This document shows, piece after piece, positions 63,990 to 64,000 of a stretch of 64,000 nucleotides of DNA. The DNA lies in the NCBI GenBank assembly GCA_020698575.1, contig CM036245.1:1015837-1079836 (forward strand), given 5' to 3'. The position numbers and the translations under genes were made by a program. The stretch is from Bostrychus sinensis (taxonomy: Eukaryota; Chordata; Actinopteri; Gobiiformes; Eleotridae). The notes under the pieces are model-generated. The model was given only the letters and a program-made list of their open reading frames with translations. It had not been told where the DNA came from and made no database searches. Within the stretch, counting starts at the first letter, position 1, and each line of letters opens with the position of its first letter.

Positions 63990-64000
63990 GTAACGTCCTC

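Noticed and set aside
61440..62509. Hydrophobic Cys/Phe/Val 258-340-codon plus-strand frames, resembling a membrane protein
   Set aside because: T/G-rich 32-bp minisatellite read in all three frames. Only the final 120 bases (62256-62375) are a real exon.

Overview
This is a stretch of vertebrate nuclear genome, almost certainly a teleost fish. Genes are split into short exons with GT-AG introns, most of the rest is interspersed repeats (many short DNA transposons of hAT type) and minisatellites, and the two recognisable host genes encode a PP2C phosphatase and a latent-TGF-beta-binding protein. Nothing prokaryotic is present: no operons, CRISPR arrays or riboswitches.

Layout. Positions 22-2907 (minus strand) hold the first four coding exons of ilkap, which runs off the left edge. 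About 1.7 kb away, head to head, ltbp4 begins on the plus strand and fills the rest of the window. It starts with a long-form first exon at 4619-4779 and continues past the right edge after an EGF exon at 63870-63989. I could place 24 ltbp4 coding exons, and every junction keeps the reading frame. Five exons (4619-26014) make a long-form N-terminus. A second first exon with its own signal peptide (31118-31382) makes a short form. Both end in phase 1 and join the shared EGF exon at 44746. After that come a hybrid/TB-like domain, an EGF, a three-cysteine TB domain, a Pro/Ser/Thr-rich linker and a run of EGF modules. Identification as LTBP4 rather than LTBP1-3 rests on remembered similarity at several motifs and on the L/S exon design.

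Inside ltbp4 introns on the opposite strand are a 607-codon hAT-type transposase reading frame (16590-18413) and the 3' end of a small immunoglobulin/transmembrane receptor gene (43705 to about 44560).

The introns are unusually rich in tandem repeats. They include a 3.1-kb array whose 17-bp unit carries an AP-1 site and an E-box, 11-bp CTAAACCAGG-type arrays at several loci, a 4.1-kb purine-rich array, and a set of minisatellites that begin exactly at ltbp4 splice sites and copy the donor or acceptor motif many times. Exon 4 and the central linker also contain in-frame coding minisatellites. Very long open frames over the arrays are artefacts of stop-free repeat units and are not annotated as genes.

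Functionally, ltbp4 encodes an extracellular-matrix protein that holds latent TGF-beta and supports elastic-fibre assembly. ilkap encodes a PP2C phosphatase that acts on integrin-linked-kinase signalling. They appear to be neighbours only by position, although they may share upstream regulatory DNA.
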